This document shows, piece after piece, positions 11,094 through 12,703 of a stretch of DNA of 12,703 nucleotides; the first letter of the stretch is position 1; each line of letters opens with the position of its first letter. Below the pieces are notes generated by a model. The model made no database searches and was not told the DNA's origin. It saw only the letters and a list, made by a program, of their open reading frames with translations. The position numbers and the translations under genes are program-made. Source of the DNA: Candidatus Tayloriibacteriota bacterium (GTDB lineage: Bacteria > Patescibacteriota > Minisyncoccia > Phycocordibacterales > JAKAEA01); contig JARIGY010000057.1 of assembly GCA_029288535.1 (NCBI GenBank), forward strand, positions 1 through 12,703, in the 5' to 3' direction.

Positions 11094-12437
11094 ATGGACA
11101 AGCGCATATCAGACATCCTAAAAGACCTTTGCCGGATCGATCCGCAATTCAAAGCTCAAGAACATGAGCTTCGCAAGGTCGTGTCTGAACTCATCGTGCT
11201 CAAGCCCGACACGCATTTCGACACTGCGTTTGCAGCCAGTCTCCGGACAGAACTTTTAAATACCACAATCAAGCCGGCATCGCTCAAGTCTCCGTACGGC
11301 TCATTTCTCATGTCGCGCGCATTTTACGGCATTATCGGCAGCGCGCTCACCATACTCATCGCCGTGCCGTTCACTTATTTTGCGACCGAACAGGCCGCGT
11401 CCAACAAATCTCCCGATCTCAATCCATTTTCCACTCAGGTCAAAGACCTCAGTTCAGGCCTGTCGCCAAAGCAGCAGGTAAGCAACAAAGGCATCAATGC
11501 GTTCGGCAAGCTCGCGCTTCTTCCGACAGATGCAACTGCCTCAACTACCGGCACGACCAGCGCCGTAAGCGTAATAGCGGCCTTGCCAACTTCTTTGGCA
11601 TCCTCAACAAAGAATAACAATACGATAACTGTTGAGTATAAAGGCGATGCCGTGACTCTTGGCGATGAGCAGGGAAAAGTATTTGAGCGCACAAAAGGCG
11701 CCGATTCCGGAAAGCAGCTTGCGGACATTGTCAGGCAGAGCTCGTTCAACCTTGCCGAAGACAGGCCGTATGGCTATGCCGTCGGAGTCGATTTTGAAGA
11801 CGGCTCGATTTCGGTGAATCCGAATCCGGCATATTGGACAAAAGCCACTTCCACAATAGCGTCTACGACTCTCGACAATGCGACGCTTCTTAGTATCGCC
11901 GACCAGTTCATCAAAGACCATACTATCGACATCTCCGTGTACGGTGCGCCGATTGTGAGCTTTCACAACCAGGTTGTCTACCCTCTCATCATTGAAAACA
12001 AAGAGGTGTACAAAGCCGACGGCACTCCATACGGCCTCGTGCTGACCATAGATCCGTCCATCCAGAAAGTCGCGAGCGCAGTCAATATGATTTCTCAAAC
12101 CTATGACAGTTCGCTCTACAATCTTGAAACCGATTTCTCAAAAGTGGTCGATGCCGCAACGACAAGTCTCAGTCACTTGCCGGCATTCAAAGGTCGCCCT
12201 GCATTGAAAATCGCTTCCACTACCACAGCCACTCTCGGCACGCCGAAGCTTGTGCTGCTGCGTTACCTGATGAAGGACAAAACAGGCACTACTACCGAAT
12301 TGTTCGTCCCGGCTTATTCTTTTCCTGTTACATATAGCGACCCGGCAGAGCATGGCCCGGCCTCGGTGTTTGTGCCGCTCGTCAAGGATTTCCTGGCAAA
12401 ATTCAGCGCTGCAAACGGACTCGACATTGTCACATAA
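11094..12437 (+). CDS. Membrane protein, putative anti-sigma partner of the ECF factor
   Basis: 447 residues: a short cytoplasmic part (1-75), a single transmembrane helix (AFYGIIGSALTILIAVPFTYFA, about 76-97) and a large Ser/Thr-rich extracytoplasmic domain. This topology and the position three bases after a sigma gene are those of anti-sigma factors. However, no zinc-binding HxxxCxxC motif is seen in the N-terminal part, so the class is atypical. The extracytoplasmic part has repeated ASTT/TTST stretches, then mixed alpha/beta segments. Sensing of envelope state is inferred. Family not identified. Confidence 0.65.
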   Translation: MDKRISDILKDLCRIDPQFKAQEHELRKVVSELIVLKPDTHFDTAFAASLRTELLNTTIKPASLKSPYGSFLMSRAFYGIIGSALTILIAVPFTYFATEQAASNKSPDLNPFSTQVKDLSSGLSPKQQVSNKGINAFGKLALLPTDATASTTGTTSAVSVIAALPTSLASSTKNNNTITVEYKGDAVTLGDEQGKVFERTKGADSGKQLADIVRQSSFNLAEDRPYGYAVGVDFEDGSISVNPNPAYWTKATSTIASTTLDNATLLSIADQFIKDHTIDISVYGAPIVSFHNQVVYPLIIENKEVYKADGTPYGLVLTIDPSIQKVASAVNMISQTYDSSLYNLETDFSKVVDAATTSLSHLPAFKGRPALKIASTTTATLGTPKLVLLRYLMKDKTGTTTELFVPAYSFPVTYSDPAEHGPASVFVPLVKDFLAKFSAANGLDIVT

Positions 12438-12453
12438 GACCACGAACCTATAG

Positions 12454-12483
12454 CTGACACCAATAAGTTGAGTAGGGTATACT
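12454..12483 (+). promoter_or_regulatory. Promoter of the sortase gene
   Basis: CTGACA (12454-12459), 18 nt, TATACT (12478-12483). The predicted start falls within a few bases of ATG 12492, giving an almost leaderless mRNA. Confidence 0.6.
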
Positions 12484-12491
12484 CTTGCCAT

Positions 12492-12703
12492 ATGCGCAAG
12501 AGTATATTTTTCTTTTTTCTTATGCTCATTGTTGTCGGGCTCGGTGGTACTTCTGCCCATGCAGCAACACGACCGGCGCTTCTTACGCTCAACAATAAGC
12601 AGTATCCATATTTGCTTTCGATCCCTGCCTTGAAAATAAAAGCCGGTGTTTTGGGCATGGGCATAGCGGCCAACGGGCGGATGGCGGTGCCCAACAATTA
12701 CAC
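12492..12703 (+). CDS. Sortase family protein (N-terminal part, cut by window end)
   Basis: The first 70 residues are visible. A signal/anchor segment (MRKSIFFFFLMLIVVGLGGTSAHA) is followed by YPYLLSIPALKIKAGVLGMGIAANGRMAVPNNY. This matches the start of the sortase beta-barrel (xIPxLxIxAxVxxxGxxxxGxMxVPxN). The catalytic His, Cys and Arg lie beyond the window. Sortases attach proteins to the cell surface. The neighbouring sigma/anti-sigma pair and CAP protein fit a surface-protein theme. Confidence 0.75.
   Translation, partial: MRKSIFFFFLMLIVVGLGGTSAHAATRPALLTLNNKQYPYLLSIPALKIKAGVLGMGIAANGRMAVPNNY

Overview
The window looks like a chromosomal piece of a Patescibacteria (CPR) genome, probably of the Parcubacteria/Paceibacteria type. 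The basis is the gene repertoire: a CAP-domain protein with the PHEGNN-type N-terminus, a small lysozyme-like protein, an Ada-like metal-binding C-terminal domain, an EVE protein, a sortase, and many starts that lack a Shine-Dalgarno and sit just after a -10 box. This assignment is inference from gene style; no rRNA or marker gene is present.

Layout. 1-3121: end of an unknown gene with an Ada-like zinc domain (its linker contains a 75-bp cloverleaf-shaped palindromic element), a DnaQ-like exonuclease, a strong sigma70-type promoter, a lysozyme-like exported protein, a membrane-anchored CAP protein and an EVE-domain protein. 3140-6923: an unusual locus with four related, structured non-coding RNA units (U1 3178-3642, U2 4151-4695, U3 about 6228-6507, U4 6604-6920). 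It also holds a divergently oriented 114-residue gene (3698-4042, minus) and an IS110-family transposase-like gene (4817-6202) between U2 and U3. 6936-7253: a small basic protein gene with its own promoter and terminator. 7306-9169: a cytidylyltransferase-like protein converging on a phosphomannomutase/phosphoglucomutase that is split in two by an in-frame TAA. 9269-10483: two small acidic hypotheticals and an exported beta-rich protein. 10498-12703: an ECF-type sigma factor with a leader hairpin, a putative membrane anti-sigma partner and the start of a sortase.

The main discovery candidate is the 3.1-6.9 kb RNA locus. Each RNA unit is a string of alternating hairpins: a 6-bp stem closing a single-stranded loop of exactly 28 nt, followed by a constant hairpin. 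I count 20 such loops: 19 are 28 nt and one is 27 nt through loss of one T in a T-run. The loop sequences are hypervariable, but G1, G17 and T28 and a T-rich centre (positions 12-16) are kept. This leaves two variable segments (about positions 2-10 and 18-27). The last stem is always followed by a near-identical rho-independent terminator. A fixed-length loop with two variable halves next to an IS110-family protein recalls the target- and donor-binding loops of IS110 bridge RNA (seekRNA). Here, however, there are three to seven loops per RNA and several RNAs per protein, and the protein appears to have lost parts of the DEDD catalytic tetrad. I propose a multi-guide, bridge-RNA-like array system. 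The structure is read directly from the sequence; the guide function is inference.
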